Assembly (NCBI GenBank): GCA_964490325.1
Contig: CAZBBX010000005.1
Span: 24,356 to 88,355, forward strand
Reading direction: 5' to 3'
Origin: DAOPJM01 sp964490325
GTDB taxonomy: Bacteria > Bacillota > Clostridia > Christensenellales > CAG-138
DNA: 64,000 nucleotides
Below are positions 27,697-37,094 of this stretch, one piece after another. Each line of letters starts with the position of its first letter. Positions within the stretch are counted from its first letter, which is position 1. Both the position numbers and the translations under genes were made by a program. A model generated the notes under the pieces. It made no database searches. It saw nothing but the letters and a program-made list of their open reading frames with translations, and was not told the DNA's origin.

Positions 27697-28971
27697 TTAG
27701 GATACGTTGTTGCGCAGGGTCACGCTCACGCTCGTGGGCGGATCGACAAGGCGGTACTCCTTTGCCCAATTCGTGCTGAGGGTCAGCGCGCAGTCGTAGA
27801 CGCCCACGCTGTGCAGCTCACTAAGGTCGACCACAGCCTTCCAATCCTCAACAGCCATGTCCTCCAACGCAAGGACGGTGCCGTGCACGCGGATCTCCAC
27901 GGTGACTTCCACGGGGGCAAGCCCTCTTGGGATGCTTTCAAAGCTCACGGGCAGGGTCAGCGTCAGGTCGGTCTCCTTCTCCTCAACGGTGAAGGTCGCA
28001 CGCGTGGTGGAGCTGTAGTTGCTGCTGAGGGTCACGCCGTCGGGCAGCTGCAGCTTGCCGTCCAAATACTGTCCGTTCATGTCCTGCGTGACCACCATCG
28101 GCTCCAGATACACGCAGTCCACAGCGGCAAGCGTGGACGCCTCGTCCGCAAGCAGCACGACCTCGTCCTGCGAGAACACGCAGCTGGTGTCGTAATAGGT
28201 CGCATCGGGCAGCACGGTATCCGAGGAAAGCTCCACGGGCACGCGCTTGGTGGCGGAAATGTCCAGCGAGATGAGCGCGCTTGGCGCCGTCCCGCTGCGG
28301 GTCTGCACATCGATGAGCTTGCCGTCCGTGTCGTAGAAGCTCAGCTCCACGGCGCTGTAGTAGTCGCTCGTGAGCGCGCTTTGATCCACGGTCGCCACGG
28401 CATAGGAGATAGGCGCAAGATAGCGCGCCGCTCCCTCTACCGACACGGTGGAGGAGTAGCTGCGCTTGGTGATGACATAGCCCTCCGGCAGCTCTCCCGT
28501 GGTGTTGAGCCGAAGCGGAATGGAACGCGTGAGCAGATTGTCCACGGTGACGGTGACGGTCTCGGGCGTGATGCTCGACACGCTGCCTAGGTTGGACAGG
28601 ACGTTCGCGTCCAGATACAGGGGGTAGGTCCCCGCCTCGGTAACCGTGGCAAGGCTTGCCGTGCAGGTGATGCGGTCGGCGTTCAGCTCGGTGAACTTGG
28701 TGATCTCCGTGCTGACCACGACGCTTGCCGTGCCCAGCTCGGTGTCCACCACGATGAGGTTGCGGGCCTGCAGGTCGCTGCTGCCCTCCAAGGCGATCTG
28801 TACGCCGCCGATGGTCTTGTTGCGTACGGGATTTTGATACACCAGTACAAAGCCCCACAGCAGCACGGAGAGGATGAGCACGATCAGCTTGGTCAGCAGA
28901 TCGGTGGTGAAAAACTTGACGATAGCGCTGCCTACGGAACGAAGGAACTTCTTTTCTTTCTTTTTGTTCAT
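27697..28971 (-). CDS. cdaR: CdaR-like YbbR-domain regulator of diadenylate cyclase
   Basis: 424 residues. One N-terminal membrane helix (LTKLIVLILSVLLWGFVLVY) anchors a long extracellular chain of YbbR repeats (about three or four, with VTVTVDNLLTRSIPL- and VEGAARYLA-type signatures). CdaR modulates CdaA from outside the membrane. The start overlaps the cdaA stop by four bases (ATGA). In many Bacillota glmM follows; here it does not, and the next minus-strand gene is the FAD dehydrogenase. Confidence 0.85.
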   Translation of the reverse strand: MNKKKEKKFLRSVGSAIVKFFTTDLLTKLIVLILSVLLWGFVLVYQNPVRNKTIGGVQIALEGSSDLQARNLIVVDTELGTASVVVSTEITKFTELNADRITCTASLATVTEAGTYPLYLDANVLSNLGSVSSITPETVTVTVDNLLTRSIPLRLNTTGELPEGYVITKRSYSSTVSVEGAARYLAPISYAVATVDQSALTSDYYSAVELSFYDTDGKLIDVQTRSGTAPSALISLDISATKRVPVELSSDTVLPDATYYDTSCVFSQDEVVLLADEASTLAAVDCVYLEPMVVTQDMNGQYLDGKLQLPDGVTLSSNYSSTTRATFTVEEKETDLTLTLPVSFESIPRGLAPVEVTVEIRVHGTVLALEDMAVEDWKAVVDLSELHSVGVYDCALTLSTNWAKEYRLVDPPTSVSVTLRNNVS

Positions 28972-29801
28972 GCCTTCTTCCCCCGTTTCCGCCCTCGGCC
29001 GCCCAAGCCCTGCTTGGTAAAGACGCCCTCCAGCAAATTGTTCAAGGCGCGCTCGTCCAGCCAGCGCACCAGCTTGCCGTCCCTTGCCATGGAGATGGCA
29101 CCGGATTCCTCGCTGACCACGATGACCACGCAGTCCGCAACAGCGGAAACGCCCAACGCCGCACGGTGCCGCGTTCCCAGTTCGCGGGAGACGTCGTAGT
29201 CGTCGGAGATGGGCAGCAGGCAGCTTGCCGCAATGATGTTGTCGTCGTGGATGACGACCGCGCCGTCATGCAGCGGCGTGTTCGGCTCAAAGATATTTTC
29301 GATAAGGGCGCCGCTGAGCAGGCCGTCGATGCGCACGCCTGTACTGATGATGTCCGCAAGCCCCGTGGTCTGCTCGAACACCAGCAGGGCGCCCACGCGC
29401 CGCTTGCTCAGGCGCAGCAGCGTACGGGTCAGATCCCGCACCAGCTCCTCGCGCTCGGATTCGCTGGCAAGCGAACGCAGGCGCGGACCGCTGCGGCCGA
29501 TGCGCTCCAGTACGCGGCGGATCTCGGGCTGAAAGAGGATGAACAGGATGATGAAGATGGAGCCGGAGGTGAGGATGGAGCCAAGCACCCACGAGATGGT
29601 GTTCAGCTGCAGCCACTCGCTTGCGACCAGACACACGAACAGGAACGCGATGCCCTTGAGTACGCCGTAGGCACGCGTTTCCTTCGTCCAAGTGATCAGA
29701 CGATACATCAATATGAAGATCACCAGGATGTCCGCCACGTCGTTCAGGCCAAAATTCGAAAAGCCCGAGAACAGGGTGGAGATCACTTCCGTCAAGCCCA
29801 C
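28968..29801 (-). CDS. cdaA: Diadenylate cyclase
   Basis: 277 residues, the usual CdaA length. Three N-terminal membrane helices (to about residue 92) are followed by the DAC domain with the two catalytic motifs D179-G180-A181 and R211-H212-R213. It makes cyclic di-AMP from two ATP at the membrane, a second messenger for osmolyte and wall homeostasis. It is directly coupled to cdaR. Confidence 0.95.
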   Translation of the reverse strand: MGLTEVISTLFSGFSNFGLNDVADILVIFILMYRLITWTKETRAYGVLKGIAFLFVCLVASEWLQLNTISWVLGSILTSGSIFIILFILFQPEIRRVLERIGRSGPRLRSLASESEREELVRDLTRTLLRLSKRRVGALLVFEQTTGLADIISTGVRIDGLLSGALIENIFEPNTPLHDGAVVIHDDNIIAASCLLPISDDYDVSRELGTRHRAALGVSAVADCVVIVVSEESGAISMARDGKLVRWLDERALNNLLEGVFTKQGLGGRGRKRGKKA

Positions 29802-29854
29802 AGCATCAGCCTCCCATGCGGACGGGTCGCTCCGTCCGAAAGCACCTAATATAT

Positions 29855-29884
29855 AGTATAACCCGATTGCGACCGAATTGTCAC
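29855..29884 (-). promoter_or_regulatory. Promoter of cdaA-cdaR
   Basis: On the minus strand GTGACA (29879-29884) and TATACT (29855-29860) have an 18-base spacer. A 7-bp perfect hairpin (CGGACGG/CCGTCCG, 29819-29838) lies in the leader. Confidence 0.55.
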
Positions 29885-29923
29885 GCGTTTATGACAAAAT
29901 CGCGGTAAGAATTTTTGAAACTT

Positions 29924-31522
29924 TTAGTGAAGCGCCATGCGCAGCCGTTCGGCGTTTGCTTTCATATACAACCACAGCCATACGCTTGCCGCAAGGAGCA
30001 GCGCAGCAGCCAGCCACAGCCCCGCCATACCCAGTAATACGGGCAAACCGGCGCTGACGACCGTAGCGCCGAGGGACGCCAGCATCGCCAGCAGCACGGG
30101 CGACCCCTGCTTGATGCACTCCGCCTCGCTGTCCCAGTCGAAGCGGGGATGCTTGAGGTTCGACCACAGACCGATCAACGCCGTAAACAGCGCGATGCTC
30201 ATCGGATAGAGGAACAGCAGCACGGCGTTTAAGACTCCCGTTTGAAAGCGGAAGCCCAGCCCCACCGCTAAAAGAACGGCGGCAACGAGTGGGATGGTCA
30301 GGCTCACCAAAAGCTTGGCGCGCAGCCAGTCCGCCGCCGAAAAGGGCAGGGTCTTGGACAGCCACAGCGTCTTGCCCTCCAAGGAGACGGACGCTGTCGT
30401 GGTGGGCGCCATGCCCACAAAGAAGCCCGCCGCCACCGCAAAGAGCAGCACAACGGAGCCGCCCATAAGCTGCGCCGTGCCATTGAGCGTTTCAAGCGTC
30501 GCGTCCGACGCAAAGAAGCACAGGTAGCCGCCGCCAAGGATGGCAAGGACAGGACCTATCGCCGTGTTCATCAAGTAGAGGGAGCTGGACGTGTACCGCG
30601 CCCACTCCTTTTTGAACAGCGCCCGCCCGATGCCGCTCTGTCGCTGCGCCTTGATGCGGTAGCCCTTCACATGTCCCCGTGCGCTCACAAAGCCGCAGAG
30701 CTTGTTGAACAGCGCGCAAAGGAGCAGCGCAAAGAGGGAGATGGCGACAAGGTTTACAAGCACGAACAAAAGGATGGAGAGCAGGTCGCCGCCAAGCGCC
30801 TCGGTAAACAGGAGCGCGGGAGGATACAGGCTCGCAAGCCGCGCCGAGATCCCCTCTGCAAACGCCGCGGCCATGCCGCTGTCCACAAGGGAACTCGCGT
30901 TGAACGAGAGCAGCATCACGCCCACGACGAGCGCGGTCTGCACGATGGTCTCCAAGAGCGTGCGGAACTTGAAGCGCGCCAGCGCCGCCGCAAGCGCCGT
31001 GCCGATCAGGCCGCCAACGGCTGCGGGCAGCAGGGGTGCAAGCACGGACAAGACAAGGTACAGCGGCCAGTACCACCACGCGGCGGAGACATACAATCCG
31101 TAGATGATCCCCGCAGGCAGCAGCAGCGTCAGCGTGACATACCACTCGAACACCAAAAAGCTCAAAAGACGGGAGAGCGCCACCGTGCGCGTGGGCAGGG
31201 GCAGGCTCATCACCATGTCGTGATCGCCAAAGCGGTACAGCACGCTTGAGGCGCGCATCATACAGCTGAAAAAGCCCATCACGCAGGCGGCGCAGAGCAT
31301 CAAGGCGGGCATCAGCTCGGGCTTTCCCAGCCTGCCGAACGCCTCCTCAAGCAGGACGCCGTAGCACACGGACATATACACCAGCGCGACCGCTAACACG
31401 ATCAGGGTGGTGTTGGCGCTGCGTGCGCGCTTGCGCTCCTTTTCGTCTCGGGCGCAGCGGATGCGGTCGACGCCGAACAGGCTGACGAGCTGCAGGCGGG
31501 TCAGAGCAAAGAGCTGTTTCAT
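29924..31522 (-). CDS. ABC transporter permease (ABC-2-like)
   Basis: 532 residues with about a dozen membrane helices and no ATPase motif. The start overlaps the ATPase gene stop by four bases (ATGA), which pairs the two as one transporter. The order (ATPase first, permease last) and the general pattern suggest an exporter of the ABC-2 type; the cargo is unknown. It is the last gene of the minus-strand run that begins at trxB. Confidence 0.8.
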   Translation of the reverse strand: MKQLFALTRLQLVSLFGVDRIRCARDEKERKRARSANTTLIVLAVALVYMSVCYGVLLEEAFGRLGKPELMPALMLCAACVMGFFSCMMRASSVLYRFGDHDMVMSLPLPTRTVALSRLLSFLVFEWYVTLTLLLPAGIIYGLYVSAAWWYWPLYLVLSVLAPLLPAAVGGLIGTALAAALARFKFRTLLETIVQTALVVGVMLLSFNASSLVDSGMAAAFAEGISARLASLYPPALLFTEALGGDLLSILLFVLVNLVAISLFALLLCALFNKLCGFVSARGHVKGYRIKAQRQSGIGRALFKKEWARYTSSSLYLMNTAIGPVLAILGGGYLCFFASDATLETLNGTAQLMGGSVVLLFAVAAGFFVGMAPTTTASVSLEGKTLWLSKTLPFSAADWLRAKLLVSLTIPLVAAVLLAVGLGFRFQTGVLNAVLLFLYPMSIALFTALIGLWSNLKHPRFDWDSEAECIKQGSPVLLAMLASLGATVVSAGLPVLLGMAGLWLAAALLLAASVWLWLYMKANAERLRMALH

Positions 31523-32229
31523 TCCGTCAACTCCAAGAACACATCCTCCAAGGAGCTGTCGCCGCGCACCGCGTCCATGCTGCCGCAGGCGATCAGCCTG
31601 CCGCTTTTGATGATGGCGACCTTGTTGCACAGCTTCTCCGCCACCTCCAGTACATGCGTGGAAAAGAAGATTGCCGCGCCCCCCTCCGTCAGCTCGTGCA
31701 TGAGCTGCTTTAGCGTGTGAGACGCCTTGGGATCCAGTCCCACGAAGGGTTCGTCCAGCAAAAGCAGCTTGGGTTCGCTCAAAAGCGCGCCGATGAGGGC
31801 GATCTTTTGCCGCATCCCGTGGGAGCAGGAGCCGATCAGGTCGCCCAAGCGGTCGTCGATCTCAAACAGCTCGGCGTACTTCTTGACCCGTTCGTTGCGG
31901 GTAGCCTCGTCCACGCCGTACACATCCGCAAGAAAGTTGAGGTAGCGTATACCGCTCAGATGCTCGTACAGGTCGGGATTGTCGGGGATGTAGCGCAAGA
32001 GCCTCTTGCAGAGCAGCGCCTCCGTCCGAACGGAATGACCGTCAACGAGGATCTCCCCCTCGTGAAAGTCGCATACGCCCGCGACACAGCGCAGGGTGGT
32101 CGTCTTGCCCGCCCCGTTGTGGCCGATAAAGCCGAAGATGTCTCCCGCCTCGACGGTCAGGCTCAGCTGATCCACCGCGACAAGATCGCCAAAGCGCTTG
32201 GTCAGGCCTTGGATCTCAAGCATGTTCAC
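31519..32229 (-). CDS. ABC transporter ATP-binding protein
   Basis: 236 residues. Walker A GHNGAGKTT, a signature region SCSHGMRQKIAL (LSGGQ variant), and Walker B LLLLDEPFVGLD are in order; an H-loop is in FFSTHVLE. The start is placed at the GTG 32227-32229, because this GTG overlaps the yhbY stop (GTGA) and lies seven bases after GGAGG; an ATG six bases further in is the alternative. It powers the permease encoded next. Confidence 0.9.
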   Translation of the reverse strand: MNMLEIQGLTKRFGDLVAVDQLSLTVEAGDIFGFIGHNGAGKTTTLRCVAGVCDFHEGEILVDGHSVRTEALLCKRLLRYIPDNPDLYEHLSGIRYLNFLADVYGVDEATRNERVKKYAELFEIDDRLGDLIGSCSHGMRQKIALIGALLSEPKLLLLDEPFVGLDPKASHTLKQLMHELTEGGAAIFFSTHVLEVAEKLCNKVAIIKSGRLIACGSMDAVRGDSSLEDVFLELTE

Positions 32230-32507
32230 GCGTTCTCCTCCTTGTCGGGCGCCTTGCGCCACAGCACAAATTTACGTCCGATGCAGGTGATGACCTCCGA
32301 GCCTGTCGCCTCCGACAGCGCCTGCGCCGCTTCCTTGGCGGAAAGCTCGCAGCTTTCCAGGACGCTCAGCTTGATAAGCTCGCGCTTGTCCAGCGCCTGT
32401 CCCACGGACTCCGTGAGCGCGTCGCTCACGCCCTCCTTGCCGATCTGAAAGATCGCGTTCAAAGTGTTGGCCTGCTTCCTGTAGGCCGCTCGTTCCTTTC
32501 CGTTCAT
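32226..32507 (-). CDS. yhbY: YhbY family RNA-binding protein
   Basis: 93 residues. One CRM domain with the family signatures FQIGKEGVSDAL and a C-terminal IGRKFVLWR. YhbY associates with precursor 50S particles. It lies 21 bases downstream of obgE, another ribosome-assembly factor, and this grouping is common in Bacillota. Confidence 0.93.
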   Translation of the reverse strand: MNGKERAAYRKQANTLNAIFQIGKEGVSDALTESVGQALDKRELIKLSVLESCELSAKEAAQALSEATGSEVITCIGRKFVLWRKAPDKEENA

Positions 32508-32528
32508 GCCATCCTCCCAAGTTTTCGA

Positions 32529-33800
32529 TCAGTCGATAAAGTCAAATTCCCACTCGCCCAAGCGAATGATGCTGCCCTCGCCCGCGCCCATCTCGCGCAG
32601 CGCGGAGATGACGCCGCTCTTGACAAGGGTCTGCTGAAAACGGCGCATGGACACATCGTCGTCGGGATCGGTGCTGTCCAGCAGGCGCTCGATGTCGCCG
32701 CCCTCCACCACGAAAGCGCCGTCGTCGGCGCGGCTGACGGTAAAGCCCTTTTCATACTGCGGCTCCATGCCAAGCTCCGCCTCGTCATAGGTCAGCACGG
32801 GCGGCAGCTTGTTGAGCAGCTCGACCACGCGATCCAGCAGGGGGCCAAAGCCCTCCGTCGTCGCCGCCGACACGGGAAACACCTCCACGCCCTCCTTTTC
32901 CAACGCCGCCGTCAGACGCGGCAGCTGCTCCGCCGCCTCCGTAAGGTCGCACTTGTTGGCCGCCACCAGCTGCGGCAGCGCCGCCAGCTGCGGGGAGAAG
33001 CGCGCCAGCTCCTCGTTGATCTTGCGATAGTCGTCCAAGGGGTCGCGCCCCTCGCTGCCCGACGCGTCCAGCACATGCACAAGGATGCGCGTGCGCTCGA
33101 TGTGGCGCAAAAAGTCGTGTCCCAGACCCGCGCCCTCCGCCGCGCCCTCGATCAGCCCCGGCAGATCCGCCAGTACGAAGCTGCGGCCGTGCCGCTCCGC
33201 AACGCCCAAATTGGGGATCAGGGTGGTAAAGTGATAGGCCGCGATCTTGGGCTTTGCCGCCGTCAAAACGGACAGGATGGTGGACTTGCCCACGGAGGGC
33301 ATACCGATCAGACCCACGTCCGCTATGGTCTTCAGCTCCAGCTCCACGGCGCGTTCCGCCGTCCTTTGCCCGCTCTGCCCAAAGCGCGGCGCTTGCTTGG
33401 TGGGCGTGGCAAAGCGGGCGTTGCCCTTGCCGCCGCGTCCGCCGTGCAGCACGAGGCGGCGCTTGCCCGCCTCCGACAGATCCGCCGCGACCACGCCTGT
33501 TTCCACATCCCTTACGATCGTTCCCACGGGCACGGGGATGACCAGCAGCTCGCCGTCGCGTCCGCTCTGCATCTCGGCGCGGCCGTTCTCGCCGTTTTGC
33601 GCGCGAAAATGCTGCTCGAAGCGGAAGCCGTACAGCGTGGAAAGACGCGGGTCGGCCTCAAACACGATATCCCCGCCGCGTCCGCCGTCGCCGCCCGAAG
33701 GACCGCCCTTCTGCACGAATTTTTCCCGATGGAAGGCAGAGCAGCCGTCGCCGCCGTTGCCCGACTTGATGTATATGCGTATCTTATCCACAAAAGGCAT
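32529..33800 (-). CDS. obgE: Obg family GTPase
   Basis: 423 residues. The glycine-rich Obg fold (GNGGDGC, KGGPSGGDGGRGGD) covers about 1-158; the G domain begins with GMPSVGKST (G1) and has DLPGLIEGAA (G3) and NKCD (G4). The last 70 residues form the OCT domain. It is a GTPase for 50S assembly and stress control. It lies between nth and yhbY, without rplU-rpmA, which often accompany it. Confidence 0.97.
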   Translation of the reverse strand: MPFVDKIRIYIKSGNGGDGCSAFHREKFVQKGGPSGGDGGRGGDIVFEADPRLSTLYGFRFEQHFRAQNGENGRAEMQSGRDGELLVIPVPVGTIVRDVETGVVAADLSEAGKRRLVLHGGRGGKGNARFATPTKQAPRFGQSGQRTAERAVELELKTIADVGLIGMPSVGKSTILSVLTAAKPKIAAYHFTTLIPNLGVAERHGRSFVLADLPGLIEGAAEGAGLGHDFLRHIERTRILVHVLDASGSEGRDPLDDYRKINEELARFSPQLAALPQLVAANKCDLTEAAEQLPRLTAALEKEGVEVFPVSAATTEGFGPLLDRVVELLNKLPPVLTYDEAELGMEPQYEKGFTVSRADDGAFVVEGGDIERLLDSTDPDDDVSMRRFQQTLVKSGVISALREMGAGEGSIIRLGEWEFDFID

Positions 33801-33815
33801 ACAAATTTTCCTTTC

Positions 33816-34472
33816 CTATACCGCCCGCTCGGGGGGCGAAAGCTCCGCCTGTCGCTTTTGGCACAGCGCCGCAAGCGGACAGGTCACACAGTTGGGGCGC
33901 TGCGCCGCACAGCAGCGCCGTCCGTGAAAGATGAGATAGTGGTGCGCAAGGCTCCACTGCTCCTTGGGGATGTTCTCCATGAGCTGCTTTTCCGTCTCCT
34001 CCACCGTCTTGGCCTCGGCAAGACCGATGCGGTTCGCCACGCGGAACACATGGGTGTCCACCGCGATGGCGGGGATGCCAAAGGCGTTGGACACGACCAC
34101 GTTGGCGGTCTTGCGCCCCACGCCCGGCAGCTGCATCAGCGTGTCGCGGTCGGCGGGCACCTCGCCCCCGTAACGGGTGACAAGGATGGCGCTCAGCTCG
34201 ACAAGATGCCGCCCCTTGGTGCGAAAGAAGCCGCAGCTGTGAATGTAGGGCGTCAGCCCCTCCTCGCCCAGCGCCGCGATGGCCGCGGGGGTGTTTGCAA
34301 CGGCAAAAAGCTTTTCGGTGCATTTGTTCACCTGCTTATCGGTGCATTGCGCCGACAGCACCGTTGCCACCAGCAGCTCAAAGGGGGAGGAAAAGCTCAG
34401 CTCCGGCTTGGCGTCGGGATACGCCGCCGCCAGCAGACCGAGCGCCTTTGCGTAGTCCTCTTTTGTCAGCAT
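33816..34472 (-). CDS. nth: Endonuclease III
   Basis: 218 residues. Helix-hairpin-helix LPGVGRKTANVV with the catalytic K121, catalytic D139 in AVDTHVFR, and the 4Fe-4S ligands C188-x6-C195-x2-C198-x5-C204. It removes oxidised pyrimidines and nicks abasic sites in DNA. The start at 34472 (MLTKEDYAKA) lies eight bases after the trxB stop; upstream in-frame sequence overlaps trxB and is not needed. Confidence 0.96.
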   Translation of the reverse strand: MLTKEDYAKALGLLAAAYPDAKPELSFSSPFELLVATVLSAQCTDKQVNKCTEKLFAVANTPAAIAALGEEGLTPYIHSCGFFRTKGRHLVELSAILVTRYGGEVPADRDTLMQLPGVGRKTANVVVSNAFGIPAIAVDTHVFRVANRIGLAEAKTVEETEKQLMENIPKEQWSLAHHYLIFHGRRCCAAQRPNCVTCPLAALCQKRQAELSPPERAV

Positions 34473-34480
34473 GGCGACGC

Positions 34481-35401
34481 CTATGCGCGTGCGCGCAGGT
34501 ATTCGAGCGCGGACGTGGCGGCTACCGCGCCGTCGGCACAGGCGGTCACCACCTGCCGCAGGGGCGTGTCCCTTACGTCGCCCGCGGCATAGACGCCGTC
34601 CAAGTCGGTCTTGCAGCGGCCGTCCGTGAGGATGGCTCCGTTTGCGGACAGCGCCAGCTCGCCCCGTACCAGCTCGCTGCGGGGCGTCACACCCACCGCG
34701 GCGAACAGACCCGCCGCCGCTAACTCGCGCACGGCTCCGTCCTTGACGTTTCGCACGGCAAGCCCCGCTACGGCGTCCTCGCCCAAGATCGCCTCGGGTA
34801 CGCTGTTCCACACAAATTCGATGTTCTCCGTCCGCTTGGCCGCGTCCGCAAGCGCCGCGCTTGCCCTCAGCTCGTCACGGCGATGCACCACATACACGCG
34901 GCGGCACAGGGTGGACAGGTAGATCGCGTCGGAGATGGCGGTGTCCCCGCCGCCCACCACGATGACGTCCTTGCCCCGATAGAAAGCCCCGTCGCAGGTG
35001 GCGCAGTAGGACAGTCCCGCCCCCGTGAGCGCCTCCTCGCGAGGCAGACCCAGCTTGCGGGGCGCCGCGCCCATGCAGAGGATGACCGCATCGTACCTTG
35101 CCTCGCCCTCCGGCGTGACGATCAGCTTTTCGCGTCCCGTAAGGGTCAGGGACAGCACGGAGCTGTAGGTCGGCTCCACGCCAAATTTTGCCGCGTGGCG
35201 GGCAAAGCGTTCGCCCAAGGCAAAGCCGTCCGGCCCGTCGTCCATGCCGGGATAGTTGTCTACGCGGTGCGTCTTGACGATCTGTCCGCCGGCAAACAGT
35301 TCCTCGTACAGCGTGACGGCAGCTCCGCCTCGCGCCGCATACAGTCCCGCCGTAAGCCCCGCAGGGCCTCCGCCGATGATCGCGATCCGTTCCATGGTCA
35401 T
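34481..35401 (-). CDS. trxB: Thioredoxin reductase
   Basis: 306 residues. FAD site IIGGGPAGL (8-16), redox-active C133-A-T-C136, NADPH site VVGGGDTAISDA and the C-terminal GVYAAGDV. It reduces thioredoxin with NADPH in the cytoplasm. Two nearby ATG codons (35401 and 35395) are both possible; GGAG precedes them. It leads the minus-strand run trxB-nth-obgE-yhbY-ABC. A TATACT (35428-35433) may be its -10. Confidence 0.95.
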   Translation of the reverse strand: MTMERIAIIGGGPAGLTAGLYAARGGAAVTLYEELFAGGQIVKTHRVDNYPGMDDGPDGFALGERFARHAAKFGVEPTYSSVLSLTLTGREKLIVTPEGEARYDAVILCMGAAPRKLGLPREEALTGAGLSYCATCDGAFYRGKDVIVVGGGDTAISDAIYLSTLCRRVYVVHRRDELRASAALADAAKRTENIEFVWNSVPEAILGEDAVAGLAVRNVKDGAVRELAAAGLFAAVGVTPRSELVRGELALSANGAILTDGRCKTDLDGVYAAGDVRDTPLRQVVTACADGAVAATSALEYLRARA

Positions 35402-35536
35402 ACTTCTCCATTCTTTATTGCATCGTCAGTATACCACAATCGCGCCGCGTTCGTACAGGGGAAAGCGGCCGGCAACGCAATTTTTTTGCTGTTTTTCAAT
35501 TTATGGAAGGAACTTCCGCATTTTTGCCGTCGATAC

Positions 35537-35564
35537 TTGCAATTATCGTTACAGATGATATAAT
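35537..35564 (+). promoter_or_regulatory. Promoter of the DUF4349 lipoprotein gene
   Basis: TTGCAA (35537-35542) and a perfect TATAAT (35559-35564) have a 16-base spacer. Confidence 0.7.
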
Positions 35565-35590
35565 AAGCTGAAAGAATAGGGAGGAATTGC

Positions 35591-36559
35591 ATGAAGGTAG
35601 CCTATCGCATCCTATCCGGGATTTTTTTATGTCTGCTTTTGTTCAGTACGGCCTGCACGGCAACGACCGATCCGTTGGTCGGCGACGACGCTTCTTCGTC
35701 CGAGGGAACGCGCACCTATACGCCTGTGGATGCGGCGGACTTTGCCGCGCTTACCGTTGATAACGTAAATTTGGTCCACAGCGTGTATTTGGCCTTTGGC
35801 AGCACGGAGTTCGACACGGATCTTAACGACATCCTTACGGGCTGCACCGCCTACGACGGCGTGCTGGACGTGTCCGAAAACAACGTGCTGTCCAAGAAGA
35901 AGGTCGCCACGCTGGTCATTCGCATTCCCAACGCCAAGGCGGACGCCTATCGCGACGCGCTGCGCGAGAGCTATTTCAACCTGTATTATGCCGAGGACAG
36001 CGGCTCTGTGGACGCGGAGCTTGCAAGCGCCAACAGCTCGCTTGGCTTCAAGGAGGAGGCGCAGGCCAGTCTGACGCGCATGCTTGCCACTGCCGACAGC
36101 GCAGCGGAGCTTGCCTCGATACAGGACGAGCTGGAGGCGACCGCGGCCGACATCCTTGCCTTGTCGCAGCAGATCGCTTCCTACGAGCAGATGCAGAAGT
36201 TCACGACCTTTACCATCCTGTTGAGCAGTAACAACATGGGTACGGACACCTCCAACGACCCCGATCTGGTGGACGTGACCGACCTGACCTTCTTCAAGAT
36301 GGTCAAAAATTACGTCAAGCAGCATAAAGTCGTCACGCTGGTGCTGTGCGCGGTGTGCCTGCTGATCGTTGTGGTCGTGATCGTGCTGGCCGTTGAGAAG
36401 AAGAAGCGCGACCGCCGCCGCCGCAGGAAGCATAAGGTGCATACGAGCGAATCCTCAAGCGGCGAGCACCACCACCATCACAGCCACGGCATCCCCGAGA
36501 CGGAACGAGGCGGCGATGGCTTCAGTACCGACACGGGCACGGAGGAGACGGAGAACTGA
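35591..36559 (+). CDS. DUF4349 lipoprotein with a C-terminal membrane helix and a His-rich tail
   Basis: 322 residues. Lipobox FSTAC at Cys22. The DUF4349 region (about 50-235) has a beta-alpha start with LVIRIPNAKADAYRDAL and a coiled-coil middle. A membrane helix (VVTLVLCAVCLLIVVVVIVL) and a very basic KKKRDRRRRR stop follow. The end has five histidines in a row (GEHHHHHSHG), which could bind metal inside the cell. No function is known for the family. A terminator follows at once. Confidence 0.85.
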   Translation: MKVAYRILSGIFLCLLLFSTACTATTDPLVGDDASSSEGTRTYTPVDAADFAALTVDNVNLVHSVYLAFGSTEFDTDLNDILTGCTAYDGVLDVSENNVLSKKKVATLVIRIPNAKADAYRDALRESYFNLYYAEDSGSVDAELASANSSLGFKEEAQASLTRMLATADSAAELASIQDELEATAADILALSQQIASYEQMQKFTTFTILLSSNNMGTDTSNDPDLVDVTDLTFFKMVKNYVKQHKVVTLVLCAVCLLIVVVVIVLAVEKKKRDRRRRRKHKVHTSESSSGEHHHHHSHGIPETERGGDGFSTDTGTEETEN

Positions 36560-36579
36560 TCCAAACCGGATAGATGTTT

Positions 36580-36605
36580 AGCGGAGCTTCGGCTCCGCTT
36601 TTTTG
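36580..36605 (+). terminator. Terminator after the DUF4349 gene
   Basis: The stem AGCGGAGC / GCTCCGCT with a TTCG-like loop is followed by TTTTTT. Confidence 0.85.
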
Positions 36606-36656
36606 TTGGACGAAAGGGGGTACGTTGGTAAGGCGGGCGGACACGGCGGGGAAAAG

Positions 36657-37010
36657 TGAACAGTGAACAGTGAACAGTTCAGTTTGCTTTGCGGAGCAAA
36701 GCTACATTCATTAAGCGTGTCATGTGTGCAGGACATGCTTTGCATCCTGTTGCGCCATAAGCGCAGCGCATCATGGCAGACGAAGGTCTGCCGCATCATG
36801 CCGCCAAGGGCGGCACATCCTTTCCATCCGCACGGCGGGCGGACACGGCGGGCGGATGGTATCCGCCCCTACGGATGTGGGGGAAAGGGGGTTAAGTTGG
36901 CAAGGCGGGCGGATGATATCCGCCCCTACGGGATGTGGGGGGAAGGGGGTTAAGTTGGCAAGGCGGGCGGATGGTATCCGCCCCTACGGGACGTGGGGGG
37001 AAGGGGGTTG
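36657..37010. repeat. Dispersed structured repeat, copy A, with three 57-bp hairpin units
   Basis: This gap of about 535 bases between the DUF4349 gene and the nuclease holds a run of GTGAACAGTGAACAG, then a conserved segment with short hairpins (TTTGC-GGA-GCAAA; TTGCGCCATAAGCGCA; GCAGAC-GAA-GGTCTGC), then three hairpin units (palindromes at 36850-36868, 36907-36925, 36965-36983) spaced 57-58 bases. The same order recurs at 40.9-41.2 kb, so it is a dispersed element, not unique intergenic DNA. Confidence 0.85.
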
Positions 37011-37047
37011 CGTGGATTCGGCAGGCGGATGTTTTCTCCATAGCAAA

Positions 37048-37070
37048 CGCCCCGCCAATACGGCGGGGCG
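37048..37070 (-). terminator. Probable terminator of the nuclease gene
   Basis: A perfect 9-bp stem CGCCCCGCC / GGCGGGGCG with a 5-base loop. The T tract on the minus strand is short (TTTGCT). Confidence 0.5.
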
Positions 37071-37094
37071 CCTGCGCATGTGGGGGTCTGTGAG

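Noticed and set aside
36850..36983. Three evenly spaced palindromes that look like a short CRISPR array
   Set aside because: The sequence between the palindromes is itself nearly the same in each unit, so there are no unique spacers, and no cas gene is near.
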